Shown: piece after piece, positions 1 through 8,010 of the stretch
Layout: each line of letters starts with the position of its first letter
How positions within the stretch are numbered: the stretch's first letter is position 1
NCBI RefSeq assembly: GCF_014203595.1
Contig: NZ_JACHJK010000001.1
Span: 684,582-748,581 of the forward strand
DNA: 64,000 bases
Reading direction: 5' to 3'
Source: Streptomyces echinatus
GTDB taxonomy: Bacteria > Actinomycetota > Actinomycetes > Streptomycetales > Streptomycetaceae
Made by a program: the position numbers and the translations under genes
The notes under the pieces: model-generated
Seen by the model: only the letters and a program-made list of their open reading frames with translations
The model's database searches: none
What the model was told of the DNA's origin: nothing

Positions 1-113
1 TTCAGCGTGGGCAGGTAGAGGGTGGCGCAGGTCTGCAGGAACTGCAGCACCACCAGGAGGGCGATGGGTTTCTTGTAGGGCCTGAGATAGGTCCGCAGAA
101 GTCGTATGAGCAC
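1..113 (-). CDS. ABC transporter (exporter type), N-terminal fragment
   Basis: Only the first 37 codons are inside the window; the gene continues past the left edge. The GTG start is followed by the peptide IRLLRTYLRPYKKP and then a hydrophobic stretch (IALLVVLQFLQTCATLYLP). This is the usual beginning of the membrane domain of a fused permease-ATPase exporter of the MsbA/LmrA type, where a short basic amphipathic helix precedes the first membrane helix. The ATPase half cannot be seen, so the call rests on the N-terminus only. The 152 bases upstream, before the sugar kinase stop, presumably carry its promoter. Confidence 0.6.
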   Translation of the reverse strand, partial: MLIRLLRTYLRPYKKPIALLVVLQFLQTCATLYLPTL

Positions 114-265
114 GCTACGTCTCTCGGAGTCGGCGAAAGGGGCCGGTTCGGTTGCCCCTGGCCCCTATCGTCGAACACTCCACCCGTGTTACCTCAACCG
201 AATTACCCGGCGGCACGGGTTCTGCGGCCTTACGCCTTCGGGGTGTTGTGCCCACCCCTGTCCCC

Positions 266-1717
266 CTATGAGTTGAATGCTCCGGGGTGAGTCTGCTCAC
301 GCACCGACGTGAACTGCTGCCGTACCGCCTGCCCCACGGCCAGCTCCTCGCCCGGCTCCAGCACCTGCGCCGCCGCGCCCTGCCAGGACGGCGGGGTGCG
401 CGGGTCCAGCGTGCCCTGCGACACGCCGAGCGCCCAGGCCGCCTGCCGGGCCGCGCCGATCGCCGCGTAGTCCGCCGGCTGCGGTACGACGACCTGCGCG
501 CCGAACAGCGACGGCGCCGAGGCCTGCACGGCGGGCAGCTCGGCGGCGGCACCGAGCAGGAAGACCCGCCGCACCTCCACGCCCCGCCCGCGCAGCACGT
601 CCAGCGCGTCCGCGAGCCCGCACAGCATGCCCTCGAAGGAGGCCCGCGCCAGATGCTCGGGCTTCATCGACTCGCGCCGCAGCCCGGCCAGGGTGCCCGC
701 GGTGTGCGGCAGGTTCGGCGTCCGCTCGCCCTCCAGGTACGGCAGCAGCACCAGGCCGTGCGCCCCCGGCGTGGACTTCATCGCCAGGTCGGACAGGCTC
801 TCCAGATCCGGCAGGCCGAGGAGTTCGGCGGTGCCGCGCAGGGTGCGTACGGCGTTCAGGGTGGTGACGACCGGCAGGTGCATGCCGGTGGCGTCGGCCA
901 GGGAGGTGATCATCCCGGACTGGTCCGCGAGCGCCTCCGGGTGCACGGCCATCACGGAACCGGAGGCCCCGAGCGAGACGACCGCGTCCCCCAGCCCGAT
1001 CCCGAGCCCGAACGCGGCGGCCATGGTCTCCCCGGTGCCGGCGGAGATCAGCAGCCCCTCCGGGGTCGTACCGGCCGCGTCGGACGGGCCGATCACCTCC
1101 GGCAGCATCGCCTGGTGGCCGAGCGCCAGCTCGATTAGGTCGGGCCGGTAGGAGCCGGTGGCCGCCGACCAGTACCCGGTGCCGGAGGCGCCGCCGCGGT
1201 CCGTGGTGCGCCGCACGGGCCGGCCGAGCAGCTGCCAGACGAGCCAGTCGTGCGCCTGGAGCAGGACGGCCGTGCGCAGCGCGTTCTCCGGCTCGCTCTT
1301 CGCGAGCCAGCGCAGCTTGGTGACCGGCTGGGCCGCCTGCGGCACGCAGCCGACCGCCTGCGCCCAGGCCTCCCGGCCGCCGAGGGCGTCCACGAGATCG
1401 GCCGCCGCGACCTGCGCCCGCTTGTCGCCGCCGACCATGGCCGGGCGGACGGTGTTGCCCTGGGCGTCCAGCGGGATCAGCGCGTTCTGCTGCGAGGAGA
1501 CGCCGATGGCCTGCACGCCCTCCAGCAGACCGCCCCCCGCGGCCTCGCCCAGGGACAGCAGCCAGGCCTGCGGGTCGACATCGCTCGGGCGCCCGCCGTC
1601 CGGCGCCTCGACCGGGTGCGGTGCGTATCCCTGGCGGAGTACCGCGCCGGTGTCTGTGTCACAGACCACGATGCGCGTGAAATCGGGCGAGCTGTCCAAG
1701 CCGGCGACTATCCCCAT
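266..1717 (-). CDS. xylB: FGGY-family carbohydrate kinase, xylulokinase-like
   Basis: This protein of 483 aa has the normal length for FGGY kinases, cytoplasmic enzymes that phosphorylate a pentulose or similar sugar with ATP. The N-terminal actin-like lobe begins GLDSSPDFTR (6-15), the sugar-contact motif GGDKRAQ is at 96-102, HDWLVWQLLG at 156-165 and the GASGTGY loop at 176-182. At the place where xylulokinases carry the catalytic Asp (GGDN) the sequence reads TGETMAAA, with Glu at about 230. No clear Shine-Dalgarno precedes the ATG; an AT-rich TAATGCTGCAAAAT stretch just upstream suggests a leaderless or near-leaderless message. Xylulokinase is the best call, but the substrate is not proven and no xylose isomerase gene is adjacent. 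Confidence 0.8.
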   Translation of the reverse strand: MGIVAGLDSSPDFTRIVVCDTDTGAVLRQGYAPHPVEAPDGGRPSDVDPQAWLLSLGEAAGGGLLEGVQAIGVSSQQNALIPLDAQGNTVRPAMVGGDKRAQVAAADLVDALGGREAWAQAVGCVPQAAQPVTKLRWLAKSEPENALRTAVLLQAHDWLVWQLLGRPVRRTTDRGGASGTGYWSAATGSYRPDLIELALGHQAMLPEVIGPSDAAGTTPEGLLISAGTGETMAAAFGLGIGLGDAVVSLGASGSVMAVHPEALADQSGMITSLADATGMHLPVVTTLNAVRTLRGTAELLGLPDLESLSDLAMKSTPGAHGLVLLPYLEGERTPNLPHTAGTLAGLRRESMKPEHLARASFEGMLCGLADALDVLRGRGVEVRRVFLLGAAAELPAVQASAPSLFGAQVVVPQPADYAAIGAARQAAWALGVSQGTLDPRTPPSWQGAAAQVLEPGEELAVGQAVRQQFTSVREQTHPGAFNS

Positions 1718-1859
1718 GCGGAGAATTTTGCAGCATTACCGGGCATGCGTCGGCCGCGGGCGCCCGACGGGGTGCGCGGGGTCCGCGGCCGGGGCCCGAT
1801 CGGGGCCCGTCGGCCGGGCCCGCCGGCTGAGCCCGCCGGTCGAGCCCGCCGAGCGAGCC

Positions 1860-2165
1860 CTACGTGTTGCTCGTGCCCCAGTCGTCCTCCGCCGTTCCGT
1901 CGACGCCGCGCTCGCGCAGGGACCGCACCCGCTGGGCGACGGACTCCGGGACACGGTCCCCGACCTTGTCGCTGACCGTGTGGAAGGCCTTGCCGGCGTA
2001 GACGCGGCCCTGCTGTGCGGCTGTCTCGGCGGTGTTCCGCACCGCGGGGTTCTGCGCGATCTGCCGGGCCGACTTCTTCAGCTGCTCGTAGCGCTCGCGT
2101 CCGGCGCGCGTGCCGAGCACGTAACCGAGGGCCAGTCCGGTGAGGAACGTGAGCCGGTAGCGCAT
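1860..2165 (-). CDS. YtxH-domain small membrane-anchored protein
   Basis: Small protein of 101 aa. Residues 1-20 (MRYRLTFLTGLALGYVLGTR) form one hydrophobic helix with glycines, followed by the basic AGRERYEQLKK stretch that is the hallmark of YtxH-type proteins; the rest is an amphipathic, Gln/Arg-rich helical region ending in an acidic tail. The ATG is preferred over the GTG nine bases upstream because GGAAGGG lies about 9 bases before it. Family members are general-stress or envelope proteins of unknown biochemical role. It appears monocistronic, downstream of the tRNA promoter region and pointing away from it. Confidence 0.75.
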   Translation of the reverse strand: MRYRLTFLTGLALGYVLGTRAGRERYEQLKKSARQIAQNPAVRNTAETAAQQGRVYAGKAFHTVSDKVGDRVPESVAQRVRSLRERGVDGTAEDDWGTSNT

Positions 2166-2323
2166 GGCTGCCACCCTTCCCGTGTGTAGGTCTCTGGTGC
2201 GGCGATGGCGCCGAGGAGTACCGATTGGCGGAGCACCCCCCTGCTTGCGCTAATGTATGTGTCGCAGCGAGCGCCCGCCCCCTGGCGAATACCCAGGTAG
2301 GTACGTTCGATGCAACGAAGCGA

Positions 2324-2396
2324 TCCTCCGTAGCTCAATTGGCAGAGCAGCCGGCTGTTAACCGGCAGGTTACTGGTTCGAGTCCAGTCGGGGGAG
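2324..2396 (+). tRNA. tRNA-Asn (GTT), copy 1
   Basis: A 73-nt cloverleaf. The acceptor stem TCCTCCG pairs with CGGGGGA, the D-arm is AGCTCAATTGGCAGAGC, the anticodon stem-loop CCGGCTGTTAACCGG carries anticodon GTT, and the T-arm has GGTTCGAGTCC. The discriminator base is G and no CCA is encoded, as is usual in actinobacteria. It is followed after six bases by an identical second copy, so the two are presumably co-transcribed. Confidence 0.97.
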
Positions 2397-2402
2397 CTTC
2401 GG

Positions 2403-2475
2403 TCCTCCGTAGCTCAATTGGCAGAGCAGCCGGCTGTTAACCGGCAGGTTACTGGTTCGAGTCCAGTCGGGGGAG
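2403..2475 (+). tRNA. tRNA-Asn (GTT), copy 2
   Basis: Identical over all 73 nt to the tRNA-Asn immediately upstream, with the same GTT anticodon and no encoded CCA. The six-base spacer reads CTTCGG. A hairpin with a T-run follows nine bases later and should end the tandem transcript. Confidence 0.97.
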
Positions 2476-2484
2476 CGCTGAACG

Positions 2485-2507
2485 AGGACCCCTCAGGGGT
2501 CCTTTTT
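2485..2507 (+). terminator. Rho-independent terminator after tandem tRNA-Asn
   Basis: An 8-bp perfect stem (AGGACCCC / GGGGTCCT) with a three-base TCA loop is followed directly by a run of T. This is one of the few classical intrinsic terminators with a U-tract in the window, and it lies just past the second tRNA-Asn. Confidence 0.9.
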
Positions 2508-2650
2508 CATGTCCAGGGGAACCGCCGCGCCCGCGCCGTAGTCCTCAAGGTCATGAGCAGCGCGGAAGGCCGACCATCCGAAGCAGGAGATCGTATGAGC
2601 GGCTATGCTGCGGCAGACGGCGCGCACACTTGTACGCGACACGCCGCTAT

Positions 2651-2724
2651 GGGGCGGTAGCTCAGCCGGTTAGAGCAGCGGACTCATAATCCGTCGGCCG
2701 TGGGTTCGAGTCCCACCCGCCCCA
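2651..2724 (+). tRNA. tRNA with CAT anticodon (Ile2 or elongator Met)
   Basis: A 74-nt cloverleaf. The acceptor GGGGCGG pairs with CCGCCCC, the anticodon stem-loop is GCGGA-CTCATAA-TCCGT with anticodon CAT, the T-arm has GGTTCGAGTCC, the discriminator is A and no CCA is encoded. CAT anticodons serve initiator Met, elongator Met and lysidine-modified tRNA-Ile2. The Watson-Crick 1-72 pair excludes the usual initiator. Ile2 and elongator Met cannot be separated with certainty by eye; a comparison of identity elements would settle it. Confidence 0.93.
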
Positions 2725-3304
2725 CCGCACATCGCGGGTTGCAGAATCGATGCCACCTGCGTGAACGGAAGAACGGTGGCCGCCACGCCGAGCCAGCGGC
2801 CATCGTTCACCCGCGCAGAGCAGGATCACCTGCGCTACCGCCGCCCATCCCGTGCGGACGGGACGAGGGCGGGGCCGTTCTCCAGGACCACCTCACGTCG
2901 GGCCGACGGAATCCGGATGAGACAAGCGGTAGTTGAACGGCCGTCATCTCCGTCCCGCCGCTCGTATGCGTCTGTGCTGAGCAGGGCGGGTTCACCGCCG
3001 TTCCGCCCTTCCCGGGGGCACCGGTGAGCTCCCGCGGACGCGGACATCGCCATGGAACGGTCCTCACCCTCGCTCGGGCCTGCGGGCTGTTCTCGGTCGA
3101 GCATGTCAGCGCGTCGGCCCCTGGTCAGCGGGCGGAATCCGCCATCCTGTCAGCACGCCGCCCTGTCCGGATCCGGTGCGCCGGGGCCGTCGGGGTCTGT
3201 CCGGCCGGCACCGCCCTCTCTACGGTGGGGGAGTACCGCGTCCTCGTGTGCCGCCGCTGCGGGCCGCGCCGCCATGCGCCGGGCCCGGGAAGGAGAACGG
3301 CCGC
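2725..3304. other. Intergenic region without a convincing gene
   Basis: These 580 bases between the CAT tRNA and the amidohydrolase hold several overlapping open frames on both strands, but none has a recognisable domain or a good ribosome-binding site. The only clear signal is the AAGGAG about ten bases before the amidohydrolase start. The region presumably contains that gene's promoter. Confidence 0.6.
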
Positions 3305-4579
3305 ATGACACCTCCGCCTCGGGCCGACCACGGCGCGCCGGCGGCCGCCCCGCCCGGGCCGGCCGCCGCTTCCGCCCTGCTGCGGGAGGCGCGCCGGCTG
3401 GCCCCCGAGGCGGTCGCCCTGCGCCGCGCCCTGCACCGCGGCCCGGAAACGGGCCTCGACCTGCCGGCCACCCAGCGCCTGGTGCTGGACGCACTCGACG
3501 GCCTCGGCCTGGAGATCGGCACCGGCCGCGCCCTGTCCTCCGTGACCGCGACCCTCGCCGGGGCGGCCGACGGCCCGACGATCCTGCTGCGCGCCGACAT
3601 GGACGCGCTGCCGGTCACCGAGGACACCGGGCTGCCGTTCGCCTCGCGGAACCCCGGGCTGATGCACGCCTGCGGTCACGACGCCCATATGGCGATGCTG
3701 GTGGGCGCCGCGCGGCTGCTCGCCGGGCGGCGCGACACCCTCGCCGGACGCGTGGTGTTCATGTTCCAGCCGGGCGAGGAGGGAGACCACGGAGCCCGCC
3801 ACATGATCGAGGAGGGGGTACTGGAGGCCTCCGGCCGCCGCGCCGACGCCGCCTTCGCCCTGCATGTGCAGCCCACCCTGCCCGCCGGCACGCTGTGGCT
3901 CCGCCCCGGGCCGCAGATGGCGGCCTCCGACCGGTTCCGGATCCTCGTCCGCGGGCGCGGCGGGCACGCCTCGGCGCCGCACACCACCCGCGACCCGGTG
4001 CCGGCGGCCTGCGAGATCGTGCTCGCCCTGCAGACGACGGTCACCCGCGGCCTGGCCGCCGACGACAGCGCCGTGCTCAGCGTGACCCTGCTGAGCGCGG
4101 GCACCGCCCACGGCGTCATCCCGGACACGGTGGAACTCGGCGGCACCCTGCGGACCCTGACCGAACCGGTCCGGCGGCAGCTGCACGAGGCGATCGACCG
4201 GGTCGCCCGGGGAGTGGCCGCCGCGCACGCGGTGACCGCGGAGGTGACCGTCACCCCCGGCTACCCGGTCACCGTCAACGACGCCGACTTCACCGACCTC
4301 GTGCTGCGTACCGCCGCCGGCACGCTCGGCGCCGACGCGGTGGACGTGCTGCCCGCCTGCCCGATGACGGCGGAGGACTTCTCCTACGTCCTGCGGGCCG
4401 TCCCCGGCGCCCTGGCCTTCCTCGGCGTGTGCCCGCCGGACCGCGCACCGCACGAGGCGCCCTCGCTGCACTCGTCCCGCATGACCCTCGACGAGGACGC
4501 CCTCGCCACGGGCATCGCCTGCGAGGCCGCCGTGGCCCTGTCCTTCCTCGCCGGCCGCGGACCGGAGCAGGCCCGGTGA
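3305..4579 (+). CDS. M20-family amidohydrolase
   Basis: A 424-aa metal-dependent amidohydrolase of the M20D type (aminoacylase, hippurate hydrolase, IAA-amino acid hydrolase group), probably cytoplasmic. The metal and catalytic motifs are in order: RADMDALP (96-103), HACGHDAH (121-128, with the ligand Cys123 typical of this branch), QPGEEG (155-160), a dimerisation domain around 200-310 with GHASAPH, and a late His in the C-terminal PSLHSSRM. The ATG is chosen because AAGGAG stands about ten bases before it; longer in-frame versions only add low-complexity sequence. It stands alone, so the natural N-acyl substrate is unknown. Confidence 0.88.
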   Translation: MTPPPRADHGAPAAAPPGPAAASALLREARRLAPEAVALRRALHRGPETGLDLPATQRLVLDALDGLGLEIGTGRALSSVTATLAGAADGPTILLRADMDALPVTEDTGLPFASRNPGLMHACGHDAHMAMLVGAARLLAGRRDTLAGRVVFMFQPGEEGDHGARHMIEEGVLEASGRRADAAFALHVQPTLPAGTLWLRPGPQMAASDRFRILVRGRGGHASAPHTTRDPVPAACEIVLALQTTVTRGLAADDSAVLSVTLLSAGTAHGVIPDTVELGGTLRTLTEPVRRQLHEAIDRVARGVAAAHAVTAEVTVTPGYPVTVNDADFTDLVLRTAAGTLGADAVDVLPACPMTAEDFSYVLRAVPGALAFLGVCPPDRAPHEAPSLHSSRMTLDEDALATGIACEAAVALSFLAGRGPEQAR

Positions 4580-5194
4580 CCGCCCCACGGCATACGGGCC
4601 GCCCGCCCGGCGGAACTGGAACAGGTCGAGGCGGGGCCGGCGGCTGACGTCCGCCGCGCCTCCTGACGGTGTGCCGGATCACCCAATACCCCACGCATGA
4701 GCGGCGGTTGTCGGGTGACGCCGCCTCGGCGAATGCTGTTGGCCCCGGGCCGGCCGGCCCGCAGATTCCCGTCCCGTCCCGAGTAATGGTCCAGACCAGT
4801 TGAGTGCGAGGGCGGCAGGCAGCGGTGCCGGACGGCCGGCCCCCGACGGCACCCCGGCCGGCCAGGGAGAGCGACGAACACCCCGCGCCCTACCGGGGCT
4901 CCGCCGGGGCCGGGAAACGGGCGGCGGCCGAGGCGGCGGGTGGTGCGTGGGGCGGGATCAGGTCGGCCCGGCACCCCGCCGAACAGGGAGGCGGCGACGA
5001 AGCAGCCCGCCAGGCGGGCGCGCGGGGCCCCTCGCCCTGGGCATGGTCCTCGTCGGTGCTCACCCTGCTGATGCTGCTCATGGTTCGCGCCCGCGGCGTC
5101 CGGGCCCGCGGCGGCTGAGCCCGGCCGGCCCCGCCCGGGGCCTGTGCGAACGCCGGGCATGGACGGGTCGGGCCCGGCCGCCATACTTGTCCGC
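4580..5194. other. Intergenic region with a DasR-like site
   Basis: About 615 bases between the amidohydrolase and the protein kinase. It holds a DasR-like palindrome near its middle. A 104-codon frame starts with GTG at 4804 and ends at 5118; its C-terminus has a short hydrophobic patch (VLTLLMLLM), but it has no ribosome-binding site or known domain, and competing frames lie on the other strand. I treat it as unproven. No other feature is evident. Confidence 0.5.
4785..4800 (+). promoter_or_regulatory. DasR-like operator (dre)
   Basis: The 16-mer AATGGTCCAGACCAGT matches the Streptomyces DasR consensus ACTGGTCTAGACCAGT at 14 of 16 positions and is nearly palindromic. DasR is the GntR-family repressor of N-acetylglucosamine and chitin metabolism. 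No amino-sugar gene is adjacent. The nearest candidates downstream are a weak small open frame four bases away and the Ser/Thr kinase 395 bases away, so the site may be a remnant or may control something not recognised. Confidence 0.6.
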
Positions 5195-6610
5195 ATGGAA
5201 CGCATCGGGGGATACCTCGTCGAACGAAAGCTCGGCGAGGGCGGCATGGGCACGGTCTATCTCGCGCGCACACGCGGCGGACGGGCCGTCGCGCTGAAGG
5301 TGGCCAAGGCCGAGCTGGCGGCCGACCCGGTCTTCCGGGAGCGGTTCCGCAGCGAGGTCGAGGCGGCCCGCGCGGTGGGCGGTTTCCACACCGCGCCGGT
5401 GGTGGACGCCTCCCTCGACGGCGACCCGCTCTGGCTGGCCACCGCCTACATCCCCGGGCCGACCCTCGCCGAGCGGCTCGCCGCCGACGGCGCCATGGAC
5501 GAACCGCGGCTGCGGGCGCTGGCCGCCGCGCTCGCCGAGGCCCTGGAGTCCATCCACTCCTGCGGCCTGGTGCACCGCGACCTCAAGCCCGGCAACATCA
5601 TCATGGCCGCCGACGGGCCGCGCGTCCTGGACTTCGGCATCTCCCGGGCCGTGGAGTCCAACCGCCTCACCGCCACCGGCACCGCCTTCGGCACGCCCGG
5701 CTTCCTCGCGCCCGAACAGGCGCTCGGCCACGATGTGACCGGCGCCGCCGATGTGTTCGCCCTCGGTGCCGTGCTGGTCGCGGCGGCGGGCGGCAGCGCC
5801 TGGGGCGAGGGCACGCCGATGGGGCTGATGTACCGCTCCGTGCACGAGCCGCCGGACGTGACCGCCGTCCCCGCCGCGCTGGTGGACGTGGTCTCGGCAT
5901 GCCTGGCCAAGGAGCCCGCGGACCGGCCCACGCCCACCGCGCTGCTGGACCTGCTGGACCCGGACCCGGACCCGGGCACGGACATGGGCACGGGCACGGG
6001 CACGGAGACGGACCGGCCCGGGACACCGCCGTACGCGCCGACGCCCACCGCGCCCCCGCAGGCGACCCCGGCCTCCGCACCGGCGGTCCCGGTCTCCGTA
6101 CCGGCGGTTCCCGCGCCCCCGCCGCCCGTCACGCCGCCGCAGGTCGCGGCGCCCGCGTACCATCAGCCCGTACAGACCGCCACGCCCCCGCATCTGCCGG
6201 CGCAGCCCGCCACCCCGCCGCGGCTGCCCGCGCAGCCCGTCACGCCCCCGCATCCGTCCGGGCAGCACGCCGTCGCTCCGCCGCCGGCCCCCTACGGCTT
6301 CGGGCCGCCGATCCCGTACGGCAACCCGTACGCCGGTCCCGACCCCGAGGTCGTGCTCGCCGACTCCGGCGCCGGCGTGGTCGTCAACGCCGCCGGAGTG
6401 CTGCTCGAACTGGCCGGAGCCACCGCCGACTTCCCCTGGAACGAGATCGCGCGCGTCGAACGCAGCTGGCGCGGCCACCGGCTGACCATCACCGTGCGGC
6501 TGTGGGACGGCGGTGTGTACTCCTGCGAGCTCAACGCCCGCCGGCAGGCCCGCCTCCGCGCCTGGCTGGCCCAGCTCGACCCGGTCCTCGCCCGGTATCT
6601 GAACCGGTGA
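5195..6610 (+). CDS. Serine/threonine protein kinase (PknB-like)
   Basis: A 471-aa Hanks-type kinase. Visible motifs are the glycine loop GEGGMGTVY (14-22), the ATP-binding Lys35 in VALKVAK, the catalytic loop HRDLKPGN (127-134), DFG (146-148) and APE (172-174). The kinase domain ends near 265. Residues about 265-375 are a Pro/Ala/Thr-rich linker with loose TPPHLPAQ-type repeats, and the last 90 residues (from DPEVVLADSG) form a separate folded domain that looks PH-like, with alternating strands and a C-terminal helix. There is no transmembrane helix and there are no PASTA repeats, so this is a cytosolic kinase. The start is the ATG before ERIGGYLVERKLG. Its targets are unknown. Confidence 0.92.
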   Translation: MERIGGYLVERKLGEGGMGTVYLARTRGGRAVALKVAKAELAADPVFRERFRSEVEAARAVGGFHTAPVVDASLDGDPLWLATAYIPGPTLAERLAADGAMDEPRLRALAAALAEALESIHSCGLVHRDLKPGNIIMAADGPRVLDFGISRAVESNRLTATGTAFGTPGFLAPEQALGHDVTGAADVFALGAVLVAAAGGSAWGEGTPMGLMYRSVHEPPDVTAVPAALVDVVSACLAKEPADRPTPTALLDLLDPDPDPGTDMGTGTGTETDRPGTPPYAPTPTAPPQATPASAPAVPVSVPAVPAPPPPVTPPQVAAPAYHQPVQTATPPHLPAQPATPPRLPAQPVTPPHPSGQHAVAPPPAPYGFGPPIPYGNPYAGPDPEVVLADSGAGVVVNAAGVLLELAGATADFPWNEIARVERSWRGHRLTITVRLWDGGVYSCELNARRQARLRAWLAQLDPVLARYLNR

Positions 6611-6738
6611 CGGCCGCCGGGACAACCGCCGCCCTCCCCGCGCGACTTGAGCCTGACCAGGCTTGAACCGGCCGTCTCCTGGGCACGGACCCCTTACCGG
6701 TGTCCAGCGCCGGCCGGTGTCGGCACAAGGAGGGCGTC

Positions 6739-6840
6739 ATGGACCGTCGTATCCGGGTACGAGTCAGCCGGCGGCCGCCCGCCCCGCGCGGGCAGGAGAT
6801 CGACCGCAGGACTCCGTCCGGGCGGGTGCTTCCGTACTGA
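6739..6840 (+). CDS. Possible 33-aa Arg-rich small ORF
   Basis: An ATG preceded by AAGGAGGG at ideal spacing opens a 33-codon frame ending in TGA. The product (MDRRIRVRVSRRPPAPRG and onward) is strongly basic and has no known family. Most of it runs antisense to the last 25 codons of the STAS-ANTAR gene. A small palindrome, AGCCTGACCAGGCT, lies about 75 bases upstream. The ribosome-binding site is among the best in the window, which is the only real evidence. Confidence 0.3.
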   Translation: MDRRIRVRVSRRPPAPRGQEIDRRTPSGRVLPY

Positions 6841-7519
6841 ACCGGCCGGTGTGCCGGGCCGTCGCCGCGGCCAGCGCCGTGCGCAGCGCCTCGGGCGGGG
6901 CCGGCCCGTCGGGCGCCGCGCTCTCCGTGACCGCCGCCGCCACCTGCCGGAGCTTGGTGTTGGACCGCTGGGACGCCTCCCGCAGGATCTCCCACGCCTG
7001 GTCCGGAGTGCAGGCATGAGCCGCCATCAGGACGCCGCGGGCCTGGTCGATCACCGGGCGTGAGTCCATCGCGTGACGCAGCTGCTCTATCTCCAGGCGC
7101 AAGCCGTCCAGTTGCTCGGTCCGCTCCAGCGCCACCGCCGAGGCCGTGCGGGCGGGAAGGTCCGCGGGCAGGTCCCCGCTCAGCGGGTCCACCGGGTCCA
7201 GACCCATGAGTTCCAGTACCCGGCGCGGCTGCCCCCGCCAGCCGGTGGCCCTCACCGGTACGCCGTGCCGCCGCCCGTACGCGCCGAGCGTGTCCAGGAC
7301 CGCGAGCCCCGCTGTGTCCAGGAAGGTCACCCCGGCCGTGTCCAGGCCGACCCGGGCGGCGCCCGCCGGCAGCGCGGCCAGGGCCTCCGCGAGGATCTCC
7401 GTACAGCCGTGGACCAGCTCGCCGCGTGCGGTGAGGAGGACCCGGCCGCCCTCGCTGTGGACTGCGACCGCCAGGGCGTCCGGCCGCCCGTCGTGCGGTG
7501 CGCGTGCCGCTGTGGTCAT
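6764..7519 (-). CDS. STAS-ANTAR regulatory protein
   Basis: A 251-aa two-domain protein. The N-terminal STAS domain (about 15-110) has FLDTAGLAVLD around 66-76, so a Thr is available as phosphoacceptor in the usual anti-anti-sigma position. The C-terminal ANTAR domain (about 137-195) contains the DQARGVLMA core and the three-helix pattern that binds paired RNA hairpins to cause antitermination. The remaining tail is low complexity. It is divergent from a STAS/MEDS-ATPase pair, which suggests a partner-switch output linked to RNA-level control. The regulated RNAs and the sensed signal are not evident. Confidence 0.85.
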   Translation of the reverse strand: MTTAARAPHDGRPDALAVAVHSEGGRVLLTARGELVHGCTEILAEALAALPAGAARVGLDTAGVTFLDTAGLAVLDTLGAYGRRHGVPVRATGWRGQPRRVLELMGLDPVDPLSGDLPADLPARTASAVALERTEQLDGLRLEIEQLRHAMDSRPVIDQARGVLMAAHACTPDQAWEILREASQRSNTKLRQVAAAVTESAAPDGPAPPEALRTALAAATARHTGRFSTEAPARTESCGRSPARAGRAAAG

Positions 7520-7644
7520 GTGTTCCGTCCCGGTGCGCCGTTCGTGTACCGCCCCCTCGCCTGCCCCCCGCGCCGGGACCTACACCACCGGGATGACGGG
7601 GGCGCATACTGGGCACCCGTGTAGCTGTGCAGTTGGGAGAAGAT

Positions 7645-8010
7645 GTGAGCCCCGAGCCGGCACGGCCCCGGCCGGCCGCCGCCGCGCCGGTGCCCGCGGG
7701 GCCGAGGCTTGATGTGTACCCGCTGACCGGGCGGCGAGGATTCCGGGCGGCGGGCGAGGTGAGCCTGCCCACGCGCGTCATCTGGGAGCGTGCGCTGGAG
7801 CGGGCCGTTCGCGAGGGCGAGGACGTGTACTACTTGGAGCTTTCCGCGCTGACCTTCGTCGATGTCGCGGGCGCCGGCGTGCTGGCGGACGCCGCCCGGA
7901 GCCTGGGCGAGGGGCGACGGCTGGTGCTGCACCGGCCGCCCGGCTCGCTGCCCCGCGTACTGGACCTGCTGTGGCCCGGACTCGCGGGGATCGAGGTGTC
8001 GGCGTCATGA
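7645..8010 (+). CDS. STAS-domain protein (anti-anti-sigma-like)
   Basis: About 121 aa. After a Pro/Ala-rich leader the STAS fold runs from DVYPLTGRRGF to the end. At the conserved loop the sequence reads FVDVAGAG (71-78), where phosphorylatable members have D-S-S/T-G, so the usual Ser/Thr acceptor is missing. The second in-frame GTG is chosen because GGGAGAA lies just before it; an alternative GTG is 18 bases upstream. Its stop overlaps the start of the MEDS-ATPase gene (ATGA), so the two are translationally coupled and are likely partners. Confidence 0.8.
   Translation: MSPEPARPRPAAAAPVPAGPRLDVYPLTGRRGFRAAGEVSLPTRVIWERALERAVREGEDVYYLELSALTFVDVAGAGVLADAARSLGEGRRLVLHRPPGSLPRVLDLLWPGLAGIEVSAS

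Noticed and set aside
2324..2475. Tandem tRNA-Asn as attachment site of an integrated element
   Set aside because: No integrase, no partial tRNA copy at a distance and no phage-like genes are seen in the window.
2225..2660. Open frames running through the tRNA-Asn pair
   Set aside because: They are made of tRNA sequence and have no protein-like features.
4804..5118. 104-codon frame just after the DasR-like site
   Set aside because: No ribosome-binding site, no recognisable domain, and equally long frames on the opposite strand; high GC alone keeps such frames open.
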